From NCBI GenBank assembly GCA_013396755.1, contig VWZF01007169.1:1-64000 (forward strand): a stretch of 64,000 nucleotides of DNA, given 5' to 3'. Source of the DNA: Sclerurus mexicanus. Taxonomy: Eukaryota > Chordata > Aves > Passeriformes > Furnariidae. Within the stretch, counting starts at the first letter, position 1; every line of letters starts with the position of its first letter. The translations under genes and the position numbers were made by a program. Below are positions 1 through 13,000 of the stretch, one piece after another. Below the pieces are notes generated by a model. The model ran no database searches. It saw only the letters and a list, made by a program, of their open reading frames with translations, and was not told the DNA's origin.

Positions 1-883
1 TTCTCAGTTACTTCAGTGAGCTGGAAAGAACAAATAAAAACCACTATTAATATTTCTAATATTCTGTAGTGAGGGTGGAATTAACATGATAAAAATTACT
101 AAAGCTTCTTGTCCCACTAATCAGGTTCCGATTTAAGAAGAGTCTTATGGGTTCAAATTTCATAAGCGCTATCCACATATATGGGTTGTTATAACTAGAC
201 TACTGTACACAAGACATTTCCATTAGTCATCTGCTACAGTAAGCAAAAAGCTGTATCAGTTTGGCTAAAAAGCCAATCAAATTTCAGTGCTTCTGTCTCA
301 CTAGTAGACAAAAGCGAATGTGGAAAAACCTCCAAGGCCATTCTGATTCCATAGAAACATCTCCACTGCTGTATCCACAGCAGACAGAAGACATTACAGC
401 CTGCTAGAACAAAGCCTAAAAGCCACACCAGCTGAAGACACCAAAATGAGAAGAAGGTAAGAAATTTATAACAGTGCAACAAATCTAAGAAAGAGCTAAA
501 CTGCCATAAAGCTGCTCAAGGATCTTCAGAGCTACGTAGCTAAAATACATTATCGGAACTGAAAGAAACTTAAGACTGCGGAAATCCATTGAGGTCAAAG
601 TGCAGTACTGATTCCAAATAATATTCCATCATTCAGCACTAAGACGTATACAGTTATAAATAAGGGTTGTAGGTTGCAGGTCAAATTGCATTTGATCATC
701 CTCTCACTGCCTCTGTTTTCTTCTGTCATGGAATTCTTTTGAGAACCAGTACAGGGAGAAAAAAGTAAGCAAAAGCTTGCATTAAATTTCATTATTACAT
801 TTACTGCACCCTGCAAACTGAAGCCTGAGAAGTCACGGGTTGCCATAGATGACAGAAGCTTATTTGCCAAAACTTCTTCTGAC
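1..883 (-). other. CENPE: CENPE intron 27 (partial)
   Basis: No coiled-coil exon with fitting splice sites is visible in this stretch. The next CENPE exons must lie left of the window. Confidence 0.6.
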
Positions 884-1004
884 CTTCAGCTGCAGTTCAT
901 CCGTTTTTTCCCTCAACGCCTCTTGCGCTTTCAAGAGTTGGTTTTCTTTTGCTGAAATCTCTTCTTTCAGCTCCACAATAGTCTCCTGATGCTCTCCAAG
1001 AGAT
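884..1004 (-). CDS. CENPE: CENPE exon 27 (start uncertain, next to an N)
   Basis: Encodes residues 1116-1155 (SLGEHQETIVELKEEIS ... ALREKTDELQLK); EHQETI recurs in CENP-E internal coil repeats. Acceptor CACAG|ATCT lies five bases from the undetermined base at 1010; donor AAG|GTCAGA. 121 nt. Confidence 0.78.
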
Positions 1005-4000
1005 CTGTGNTGAACTCAATATGCAATACAGGTTTCTTGAAGCAAGAGACATGTAAAATAACATGACTAGCAAGGACTTCTGAAGCGAGTTACCTGAAGT
1101 AGAATTTCACTGTCACAGTTTAACCATGGGGAGGAACAACAACAATGACAAAACCAAAAGGTGTTTAATGATCTACAGTCATGTACCAGGACCCTTTTCT
1201 CCAATGTGTTTTGCAAGTTATTTCACTGAAGTGGAAGTTTAAACAACATGCTTGCCAGTACAGCCATAGCATAATTACCAAAGCTCCTCCCACAGACTCT
1301 TCTTTTTTCAAACTGTCCAGCTTCTCTCGCAATGAACGGTTCTCTTGCGTGAGGAAAACGATTTGTTCCTTTTGCTCCTGAAGCTGATCACGTTCTCTAC
1401 AGCTATTACTTGCTGATTTTTCCTCAGCAAGCTGATCTCTCTCTGATGTGATGATTTTCATGTCTTCTGTCATTTGTGAGATCTATTAAAAAACAAGGCA
1501 AGGACAGCATGTCCATCAATTCAAAACCAAAATTAAATGCAGAACTTTGATTTGCTCTCTATTTTTATCATCAAACCACCATAACAGAACTAGAAAAGCT
1601 ACAAAATCAGGTGTTTGGCCTTTGTCACCTCTTTTATTTTTCATTCAACCTTTTAGCAATATCTTCTGCAATACTGGCCAGTTTTAACCAGAAAAAGTGA
1701 GAGGAAGCAGCTAAAGATAAAACCTCTATTCTATTTTTTCATCTGTTTCAAAGCACACAAATGCCCAATCCACAACCATTGACCTACTGTCAGCTAATAT
1801 ATTTCAAGAAAAATCTCACATTCTGCTTATTCTCCAAAAAACTGAGCCACAGATACAACAGGCAATATTCTCAGCACTATTCTTTGCCAATTATTGAACA
1901 AACAGGCACAAAAACCAGTGGATCAGCCTTCTGCTTTATGGTGGGAACCGAGTTGCCATTGCCAATCACGTTATACTTCTCATTGGGACTGAGTGTTATA
2001 AATCATCAGTCTCATTCATAACCTTAAGCAACTCTTATCTTCCATTTGCCATCTAATGCCATTACTCAAATCCACAACCATGGGCCAGTAGTTAAGCAAA
2101 GGTTTATTAGAGTGTACTTTACAGCTTGAAGCTCTACAGAAACAGATCAGCGGCTGGTAAAGGCTTGGATCATGCAGTACTATTTTCTTGCCCGCTTGCT
2201 ATCAAGAAGCTAGAAATTTTCTAAGGACACACAGAAGAGACTACAAGCAGATTATCTGGGCTTGTTTTCAGGCTGTTGGAAAACATATTGAAACCATTTG
2301 TATTTTAAATTATTACATAAAGTTTTACCCGCGTTTCAAGTTCTTTAATGGTTTTCCCTAGTGCCTCTTCAACACTGAGAACCTCAGATTCTTTTTCAGA
2401 AATGTATTTTTCCAACTTCTGGACAGTGTCCTGGGATTGCTTAAGAGAACTTTGTGTATTTCTCAGTTCTTCATGTGCCAAAATGTTCTTTAGAATACAC
2501 GAAAAAAACAACCAGAAACAAAATGTCAATATTTTGCAATATTAGTAGGCATTCCTTGATTTAAAAATCCCACACAACCCGCCTCTCCCATGCTCCCCTA
2601 AATACTTCAATATAGTTTATAGTGTTCTTACACTCTTCCTCTTAACATGTATGGTCTATTTCTGTAAAGGCAAAATTCCTACCATTGAAACAGTGTCCTT
2701 TATATCCTCTTTGAGTTGGTCTGTCTCAGCTCGGAGAGACTCCCCTTTTTGCTTCAGGTCATTGTTTTCCTGGGTTAGAGTTTTCATTTTCTCTTGACAT
2801 TCAGTAAGCTGCTGAAGAACTGCCTGAATCTCTGAATCCTTGGCCTCCAGTCTCAATTCACTAATCCTTTTTTCCTCTTTTAATTGCTCCATTTCATTTA
2901 ACTTCTTCTGAGTCTGAATAAAATCTTCTCTTAGCTCAAGAAGTTGGTTTTGTTCTGCTGTTTTTTCTTCCAGTTCTTTCATTTTGCTAGAGAGCTTTAG
3001 TTTGCAAAGGGAAAGGCCAGACACTTTCATTGTAATGTAGAACTCCGTTATTTGTACAGGTTCTCACAGAATTTTACATGAGCTTAGAAGGGGTGAGAGA
3101 TGCTAGACAGGAAGTTCATAATTTCTCTATGTGCTTATGCTCTTGCCCACATCAAATATGCTTTTTTTTAATGGAACCTTCTTGTGATATCTCCTTTGGA
3201 ACAAAAGTCTTACTAAGACATAGCACCACACATGAAACTGCAGCATACCTTAGGAAATTATCAAATCCATAGCTGGAATATGACAGACACACCAGTGTCC
3301 AAAGCTTTGTCAAAAATATGTATGTTTGGCTCCCTTTTCTTCTTAAATGTATTCTTTAATTTTTTTTTTCCTTTCTAATGGCCAATTTTTGTGGCGCTTC
3401 TCTTTGGTTTGAATGACCTTGGGTTCTAAAAGGTCTCCAGTTCCCAATGAGGAAACTTTAGCAGGTCAGAGCAGCATTTACAATAAATTAAATAAATTTA
3501 CATAATAAAGATATAACTTAAGAACGGGAAAGGAAAAATTAAAAGATCAAGTACAAAAGCAATATATACACTTCTTTGCCTACAGAGACCATTGAAAACA
3601 ATTATCCTTCAACATTACACCCTTGGCACAGAATAAGTAATATCTACTTGTGTTAAAGGTATAAATGACAATATCATTGACTTCCTCTAAGAGTACTCCT
3701 CTAAAAACTTTTTTCCTTTTTTTTAATACTATGAATTAAGTCTTTGAGTCTTATCTGTAAAAATGAACAAGATGACACTGACCTCTAATTTCACTTCATC
3801 TAAAGTTGCTTTAGACTTTTGTGCTTCTTTAGACAGACATTCTAATTGGAGCTTCATTTGTTCATTGTTTTCTGACACAGCTATGTATTTTTGTTCTATT
3901 TCTTCATGGAGATGTTTAAGTGCTATGTATTCCTGATCAGACTTCACATATTTCAGTTGTGCATCAGCTAGACTGTCTTTTGATTTTTCAATTTCTTCAG

Positions 4001-7000
4001 TCATATGTTTAAGTCTAATTTCATTATCAGCTACTTCAGAAAGCAGCTTTTCATTTTCCAATTTTAGTAAGCGTAACTCCTCACATTTTTCAAGAATCTG
4101 CCAACAGAAAAGCAATATTAATAGTATTTTCTCAATCACTATTTGTCATAACTATGTAATCAAAACCATGTATATATGCAGAGAGAGAAAGTACAGGCAA
4201 ACATACATCAAAATACAATGGATTTTGCTTTGAGAGGAAACTGTCTAGCAAAGAATCCTTAGAAGAGAAAGAAGACAGTCAAGCCCCTTGCAAAAATCTC
4301 GAAATCGCTCCTCTAACTCTAGATATTCTTTAATACTTCCTTTTTCCTATGTTTGAACTAAGACTGGACTCCTAAACTGATTATTTAGGTGTATCAATAC
4401 TTTCTTCATGATACAGAGTTTATGAAGCTGTTAACATCTAATGAAGTTTTGTTGATTAGTGGAAGTAGGGAACTGGATGGTTTGGAACTTTTTGCAAAGT
4501 ATTAATGAGTTTCTGAGATTACTTGCCCTGAATAATTTTCACTGCACATACTTACTTAAGAACATATTTAATGACAAAGAAACCCAGAAAGTGTTTGCAA
4601 ACAAACCCCTTAAAACATAATTACAGCACACTTAGTCTACTGAGCTTTGACCTGCCAGGAAACAAAAAGGTTTGCTCACACATTTTCCAGAATTTGCAAG
4701 GTAAATCTCTCACTTCTCAAGCAGTATTTGTGATAAGAAATTGGGACATTTTCTCTTTGCCCAATTTGACAAAAAATCAGTTTTAGAAGAGTATCCAGGA
4801 TCAAACACCATTATATCTATACACTCAGCGACCAATGATGAGCATGGCAAATAGGCACACAAATGCTGGACTAGAAAATCCAGATAAACTATAGTAGACC
4901 CTGACTAAACATGTAATCTTAAACTTATTCCTAGGTGCAAATATTAAATACCTGAGAAACAATAATTTAACAAACTTAACTGTATAATCTCAGGTTATTT
5001 GATTCCAGACAATTTCTGGCTTTAAAACTTCATATCCAATAAGCCTCCATTAATACATTACCAGTCAAGTACAATACAAAGGCAAGAAAAAAAGGTGAGA
5101 TTTTTTTTTTACCTCTTCCTTCTGCATCTCAACAGTATTTGGTAGAGACTGAAATTCTGATAGCTCATTTACTTGTTTTTGTAGAAGTGCATTCTCTTTC
5201 AAAGCTTTTTCTAGTTCTCCTTTTAAGTCAGCTGCCTTTTTTTCCAGCTCCACAGGAGCGAGCAAATCTAGAGAATTAACAAGTTTAGATTGATAAGCAA
5301 GTGCAAGAGAAGCAGCATGTTTTAAATTAAGCAGGAGATTCATAATGCATTCTGGATGTCAGATAAATATAATTGTAGAAAAGTGTGTTTTACAATGACC
5401 AACAATTAAGCTTCTTATGTGAATTCAGTCATCACTTGTTAGGCTGACATCCAGTTTATTTTAGATTCTCCCCAACAGCCTTTATTAACTTGACTGTCTT
5501 TGTGCAAAATACAAAACATTCCATAAGTTGCAGTTTTCCAAAGTTCAAGAAAGTGCTAAAGCAGTTACTACATACCAGATACTCGAGTACTTTTATATTG
5601 ACAGAATCTTCAAGTATTCAGGAAAACAAGAGCCAAACTCTTCCCTATCCCCCTACCACTACAAGGGAAGGGAAGGAGAGGGAGAGAGGGGAAAAAGCAC
5701 CACCTGGAATAGTACCTTTTGGAACTTTACCCTCCAACAGTGAATTTAGTCTTGTGTTTTCTTGAAATACAGATTGCAACTCTCTCTGCAAGTCAGTTTG
5801 CATTTTTCGGTAACTGGCTTTTCCCGCTTCTATTTGGCTTTGATATAATTGAACATCCTTTTGCATTCGGTTGTGATTATCTAAGAGTTCATTCTTCAGG
5901 AAAACAATAAAACACGCAAGTCACACACAATAAAAGTCTACTTGCTTAACATTTAAATACTGCATCTGGTACATTTTCTGTTGTCACTCTGAATAGCTTT
6001 GGCTTTGATAAAAATGGCAAAATAAGCCACAATTTAACAACTGCATTCCTGTCAGTCCTCTAACAAAACATACCTTACATTAGAGGTCAGGGCTGTAACA
6101 GCTGCTACGATTTCGTCTTTATTCCTTCAAAGCTCAGAGTAAGTTCCACACCACTCTTGAGTTCACATCTCTTATTCTCTTTTGTTCTCCAGTAAAAGGA
6201 GGTTTGAAGTTTATGTCCTAGTAATGCCCTAAAAACTGTTCCTTTGCTCTCTCTACAGGTAAACCTAGAACTAACCACCCACTCCCACTGACAGAAGCCT
6301 CTAATTTCTTTTTATCTCTTTCCTGAAGACCCACTTTCCATGAATTCCACAATAAAAACATTACTTAAGAGTATTTGGAGAAAGCTCGTGACTTGTGCTT
6401 TCTTGTGAAGCTTGTGTTCCACTACTCTGATCACCTTCTTCACTAGTCTGCAAGCAGATAGCCCCTTAACAGCATTTGGTACAGCTATAAACACAGTTCA
6501 GCAAGTACTTGCCATCTTCTCCTTCAGCTCCAAATTTTCAGTTCTGAGAAAAGCAGATTCTTTTTTGGCATCCAAGGCTATGGCTTCACTATCTAAGAGG
6601 GATTTATTCAGCTGCTGAATTTCCTCAATTAGCTTTTCAGAATCTCCCTGAGAAAAAGACAATACTCAAAGAATTCAAAAAATATATAGCTATAATAAAG
6701 CAAATGTGTTCATTATAATGTGATTAAAACTTGAATACAACCCAGCAGAAAACTCAAGTTTACCACTGAAAAAGATGTCTCTCTTTCCACTCTTGCTTTT
6801 TTTAATTCTTCCACACGATTCTGTAATATCTTGATTTTATTCTCTTTCTCTTTCAGCTGTTCCAATTTGGAATTTATTTCTGCCTAAAAGTTGAAGGAAA
6901 AAGAGAGATGGAAGATTCTAGTGCCCATTTTGGTTTTTCAGGTGAGAATTTATCGAAAACCCACACAGAAAGAGTTCATGGATTTTAGACATATCCTCCT

Positions 7001-10000
7001 TATAGCTGGTAAGACTAAACAGAGTCCAGTGATGTACAGCATGTCCACAGCAGATACAGTATTTCAAGCTAAACAAACCAAGAACACTTTAAACAATTCT
7101 TACTGCATGTAAATTCATGGAGAGGCTCACCTCAAGTTCCTCATTGTATGCTTCAGAATTTGAAACTAGATTCTTTAAGTTGGCAATTTCATGCATTAGT
7201 TGGATCTGTGGAACAAATTGAAGCAAATTTGCAGCAGATGTTAGAAAGCACCCACACCAATAGCTTTTAGTTGCCAACAGCATGAAAACAAGCAAGGTCT
7301 GTCTTGTGTTTTCTTCTCTATTAGTGGGCAAACCATAAATGCACACACACATCTATTTAAACAGCTACAAAGCAAAATGCTACATATTCCTTCAAATGGA
7401 TAGATGAGATGCAAAGCTCTGTTTTTAGCTTCCCAATAATTAGAAAGGATTCAAGCTATCTCCAATAGCTTGAAAAGCAAGAGCAATGTGATCAAAGCAA
7501 TTAATGCAGAAATTGTGCAGATAGGACACTTCAAATTCTAGTCATGTTAAGCAGCTTTTTATGACACAGTGTAGGTATTTGTGATTTAATCTATTCACTA
7601 ACATGAATGAGAAGGTGTCAAAATTGAAGTAAAACAAGCCATGAACACATCCAGTGCCATTCTCTGAAAGAAGACACAAATAGAAGACTGGGCAGAGAAG
7701 CACTTCTGAAATTGAAGACTTCCTTTCTTTTAGTCTCTGTTAGAAAAGCTTTACAGTGAGCACTCATCTACAAGTACTTCTGTATAGTCACAAGCATAGG
7801 TAAGGAGAAAATCCAACCTGTAATTTTTAAAGATCAGTGAAAAGTTTTAAAACAAGCACTCTCCTGTGAGTATTTCTATGGAATTTGCTTGTATAAACTG
7901 ATGGATTTCAACTAATGTACTTGGTGAAGTATGTGACCTTTTAGCATTGCTGTAATTATAATCTGCTACAAAATATCAGTAAATGCTTACATTTATGGAC
8001 TGTCTTCAGATATCTGAAAACTTGATTCATTCAAAAAGCAATTCTTTAATAATAACAGAAGATACTTGAGGACATTGCAACTGTATTAGATACAGTTTTC
8101 CACACAATGTTTTTGTGTCACTGTGGATTTGTTAAACATTGGCTAAGGGAGATAGCACAACTAGTCTAGCATACAAAGGGTCTTCTAGAAAGGATCTTAG
8201 ATGCAAGAGAATATCTTATGGATCCATTTTCTTTAAGGTCCACAAATCTTTGCAGGGAACACAATGGAAATAAGTGGTGGTATTATTAAATTGTAACCTG
8301 AAACAACAATGCAAAAGGATGTAACAAACTTAGTGTCATAATCAGAGGATATTGAACAGACTAATGTGGATAAGGAAACTCCAGCAAAGGTACCAGGAAA
8401 GAAATAGAATAATACATCTATGTCTCAATACTTCAAGTTGCTGGGTTTAAGTTTTTTTTTGGGCTATAACTTATTTCATAGTCTAGCCTTTGGGCAGCTA
8501 GAACCTAAAAGAATTAATATGTATTTCAGGGTACAGAATCAGAGGACAAAACATTTGGACAAACAAAGTACTTTTCCACTAACTGTACAAGGAGGTGAAG
8601 AACTGAAAGTCAGCATTTCCTACATCATAAGTTATCCAGTAGCTAAGTTTACATTTTTTCTGACTTCCTGGCACAAAACACATTTCAATTTTCCAGACAT
8701 TACTATTCACACTATTATTTGAAAATATTTTATGACTAAGTTAAGTAGTATGTTAAAAGTTAACGCTCACATAGTCCATGGATTACCAAAAGCCAGAACT
8801 ATCTTGGATTGTAAACTAAGATGCTTTGCACAAGAAAAATATGAAATACAGTTTAGCAATCATACTTTAACTTCAAAACAGGTCTAAAGTGTATTTAAAC
8901 AGCAAAACTACTGTCTCACAGAAGTCTAGAGTGAAATTCAGATCATGTGTATATAAAAATAATATACAGACATATATACATATACACCAATATACATTTA
9001 AACAGACTTCAGTATGCAACTCTCCAAGAATTTGTCTGAATTTTACACTCTAAGTAAATGCAGTTTAAATCCTGAGTTCATTCATTCTGCTAACGAATGT
9101 AGCTTAGAGTACCATCGGTTTGTGAACCAACATCCAAGTCTCTGTACACTGAATAAACTCTAGAAAACACCTGAGCATAGAGAATTCATATCTATTTCAA
9201 TGCACCTTACCTCATGATCTTTTTGTGTTTGTTTTTCCAGTGCTTCAAATTCATCTATTTCTTTTTTTTCCTTCAGTTTCTCCTTAAGTTCATTTATTTC
9301 TAATTTCAACTGCTCATTTTCCAACACTAGGTTATTAAAGTTAGCTTGCAGGGCGTTGACCTCATTTACAGCAATATCCTGAAGAAGCAGTAAAGGAAGC
9401 TTTAGAAGCTGTTGCTGGAATGTCAGTCTTACTTCTACAAAACTCAGAACAGACCTACCTTTTCAAGTGCTAATGCTTCACAGAGTTGCACAGATTCTTC
9501 AAAGTCTCTTTGAGTCTAGAAAAAGAATCACTCTTGGTTAACAGATCTCCAAGAGCAAGTTGAGTATTATATTCCTCGTTGCTTGCCTTTTCACAGCTAG
9601 TCCTGTTTAAATACTGAAGTTTACTGGATCATTTGCCAAAAACTCACAGAAGAATAGAACCATCCCACAGCTTCACAGAGATGTATGTCCAATGGACTTA
9701 GTTTCTAACCAGTTCTGCTAATTCTGCAGAGGAATACTGGTGTTCTACAGAAGAGTAAGGCTGAACTTACTGAGAAGTCTATTATGCATATGCACAGTAT
9801 TAGACAACTGAAATAGATTATGATGTTACCCAATTCATATTAGGTCCAGCAATCCATTCTACATCTGAAATTTGATCAGGAACTGTCAGACATTGGTTGT
9901 CATATTCAGAATTCTCTAATGTAGCTGAAAAGAAAGATGTATTAAAAATGTATGAGTAGATTTTAAACTGGACATCAAGAATTTTCTCACAAAGTAATGT

Positions 10001-13000
10001 TACCACATTGGAAACAATCAATCAATGGCAAAACAGAGCACACTGGGTAGGACTTCTGACTCTGATGATTGTTACGAAAGGGAATGCCACTGAAGTCCAG
10101 TCCCTACACTTATGCTGACCACCTTATCCTAAGTTAATGAATACTAAACCAAATCCAGAATCAACTTATTCCCTTGGGGAAATTAAGTAATGCAATGCTT
10201 GCAAAGTTCTCTATCAGGAATTTTGTAGTATAGAATGGTTTGAGTTGGAACTTCAAAGACCATCTAGTTCCAACCCCCCATCCCCATGGACGGGGACACC
10301 TTCCACTAGACCAGGTTGTTCAAAGCCCCATCCAACCTGGCTTGAACACTTCCAGGGATAGGGTGTCCACAGCTTCTCAGGGCAGCCTGTGCCAGTGTCT
10401 CACCACCCTCAAAATGAAGAATTTATTCCTTATATCTAATCTAAACCCACTCTTCCTTTAAAGCCATTCCCCTTCTCTTATCACTGCATGCCCTCTCCAG
10501 CTTTTCCTGTTGGTCCTTTTCATACCCTGAAAGGCCACAATAAGGTCATCCCAGAGCCTTCTCCAGGCTGAATAATCCCAATTTTCTCAGCCTTTTGTCA
10601 TAGGAGAGGGGCTTCACCTCTCTGACCATCTTTGTGGCCTCCTCTGGACTCACTCCAGCAGTTCCTTCTTGTGCTGGGGACTCCAGAGCTGGACACAACA
10701 CTCCAGGTGGGGTCTCACGAGAGCAGAGTAGAAGGGGTGGAATCACCCCCCTTGACCTGCTGGCCATGCTACACATGGATTTCACCTGGGATAGTGACTC
10801 ATGCTCTCACTTTTTAAATAAAATAAACTTTATTTCCAGCACAAGAACTACCATAATTATTGTTCTAAACTCACTTCCCTTCAGGCAGCATTCTTTTCTG
10901 GCAGATAAATGGGATTTTCTTACAGGCTACAGGCAAGTTTCAAAACTGGGTTCATGGAATATTATTTGAGTACAGTGGCAACTAAAGTTAGCTTTCATAT
11001 TGTCAGCAAATTGATTTGCTTTTTAACTTAGATTTATTAAAAAGGGATTTTTTTCTGATTTCAAAGCTGCTTTGCGGACTTTCCTTATTTTTTCCTGAAG
11101 TTACTTACAATCTTCTGCATCTGGTAGTGCTGACAGAGACATTTTCATTTTTTTTGTTTCAGTTGGCATGGCTTTTCCAAATTCTTCAAAATAGCTCACA
11201 TTTGCCTGATTTATCTTACCAGGAGCCCAAGTAACTCTTCTTCTTCTCTTGGCCTTTAAAAAAGCATTTATAGAAAAAGTGATAAAAACCAAACCAGTAG
11301 GTAAAGAGTAAATGTTGCATTGGGCTAGTTCTGTAACAGTACCAGCAGCTAATGAGACAGTGTTTTGCAGCTTCCTCAAAATTAAACTAAAGTAAGGCAG
11401 TTTGAAAGCAAAAGTGTCTGAAGTATCTTCATAACAAGGTAACATTGAATTACACTTGGAAGTTATTTTAAAGGCTAGCCTTTTAAAAATATGAAGGAAA
11501 AGTGAAAATTGCCTATCATTCTTCATTGTCAATATTGAATACATAGGGTTATACTACCTTTCACAAAGTATTTCAGAATTGTCAAGTAAGATCTATAACA
11601 GGTGCTTACTTTAACATTCTGTTTTGAGGCAAAGGAGGCAGAAGTCACTAGCATCTCAGTTAAGTTTCGTATCCTGTCTTCCTGTACTTTTTGGAGAGAA
11701 TTTTTTTCTTCCAGCAGCTGGGCCAATTGGTCCTTTTCCATTGCATGAATTTGAGTTTTCGAAGACACCTTCCATAAAGAGAATATTAATCAAACTGACA
11801 TTTTAAGAGCACAAACTACTCCTACAGAGAAGATACAATTAGTGATATTTAAAAACAACTATACACATGTCATCTTTAAAGTCTGGAAGAGAAGTCTTTA
11901 ATAATGAAACAAATAATCCACAATTTATCTGCAGACTGAGTATGTAAAAGGAGTCAAAATTCACAGAAACAACACAGCCTCAGATTTTTCTAGGCACAAA
12001 AAAAATCCCAAAAAAGCATCTTTCAAATATAAGGGTTTAAGATGACCTGCTCAAGGTGCCAGGAGCCTGAGGCTCTTTCAGAACTATGATTCAGTTGTCA
12101 AGTAACAGCAAGCTACTCTCATGCATGTGATCTCTTTAAATTGAAGTATAGAAAATTTATTCTTTTGTAAAGTAACAGCTATTTTTGGCAACTTTACCAT
12201 AAGCTTACAATAATATTTTAGAGGTATCCAAAGTTCACATGGAATTTTCCAACAAACTCTTCTGTACTACTGTCCTCACTACCTACTGTCTCAGACTACA
12301 ACAAACACACTCCCAGGTGCAAGTTTATGATGCAAATTAATTATTGTTAAAAATAAGTGGTCAGTTATTTTTCAGAAAATTTTCTAAGGATATTTATAAT
12401 TTGAAACATAAAATGTGCATACTTTGATTTAATTCACCAAAACAGTATGTTCAGCATTGTTATTTTCCTGTGCTTTATGTTTTAACATCTATGCTCTCAC
12501 AAGACTTGCAAGATTGCTCCACAACTGACTATAGAAAAATCCATAGATTTTTAGACAAAGATGAACACATGAGAAACTACACTGTCTGGTGGGAAGTTCA
12601 ATTGTTATTGTTCAAGTTCTAAATGTATCTTCTACTATACATGACCTAAGTTTTGCCAGTGATCTTAATGCAGTTGCAACTTCTTGCAACTCCAACTAAG
12701 GTAGAACAACAGTAAAGGAGAAAAAATATGAATTCAATTGGGATCTTTAATGGACATTCAATAACTTCTTATATTGCAATTAATTATTTTGATCTGTTAA
12801 AGCGTGCTATAAGGCATGACAAATTTCTATTCCTTAATTATGTTAACCTACTGATAGAAAGCAATTCTCTTAGTTAATCTCAGTGTTAGCTTTCACACAG
12901 ATATGTTGACTATCGTCACTTGTTCTAGATTTTACCTTTTCAATTTCTATTCTCTCAGTGAAAATGACAGATATCACTTTAAACAGTTTACCTACTCCTG

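Noticed and set aside
595..870. 91-codon minus-strand ORF next to CENPE exon 27
   Set aside because: No coiled-coil character and no fitting acceptor; treated as intron.
1165..2545. Plus-strand ORFs opposite CENPE exons (for example at 1181 and 2348)
   Set aside because: Shadows of the minus-strand coiled-coil exons in the opposite strand.
10546..10785. 79-codon minus-strand ORF
   Set aside because: Residual ORF2 end of the CR1 fragment, not a host gene.
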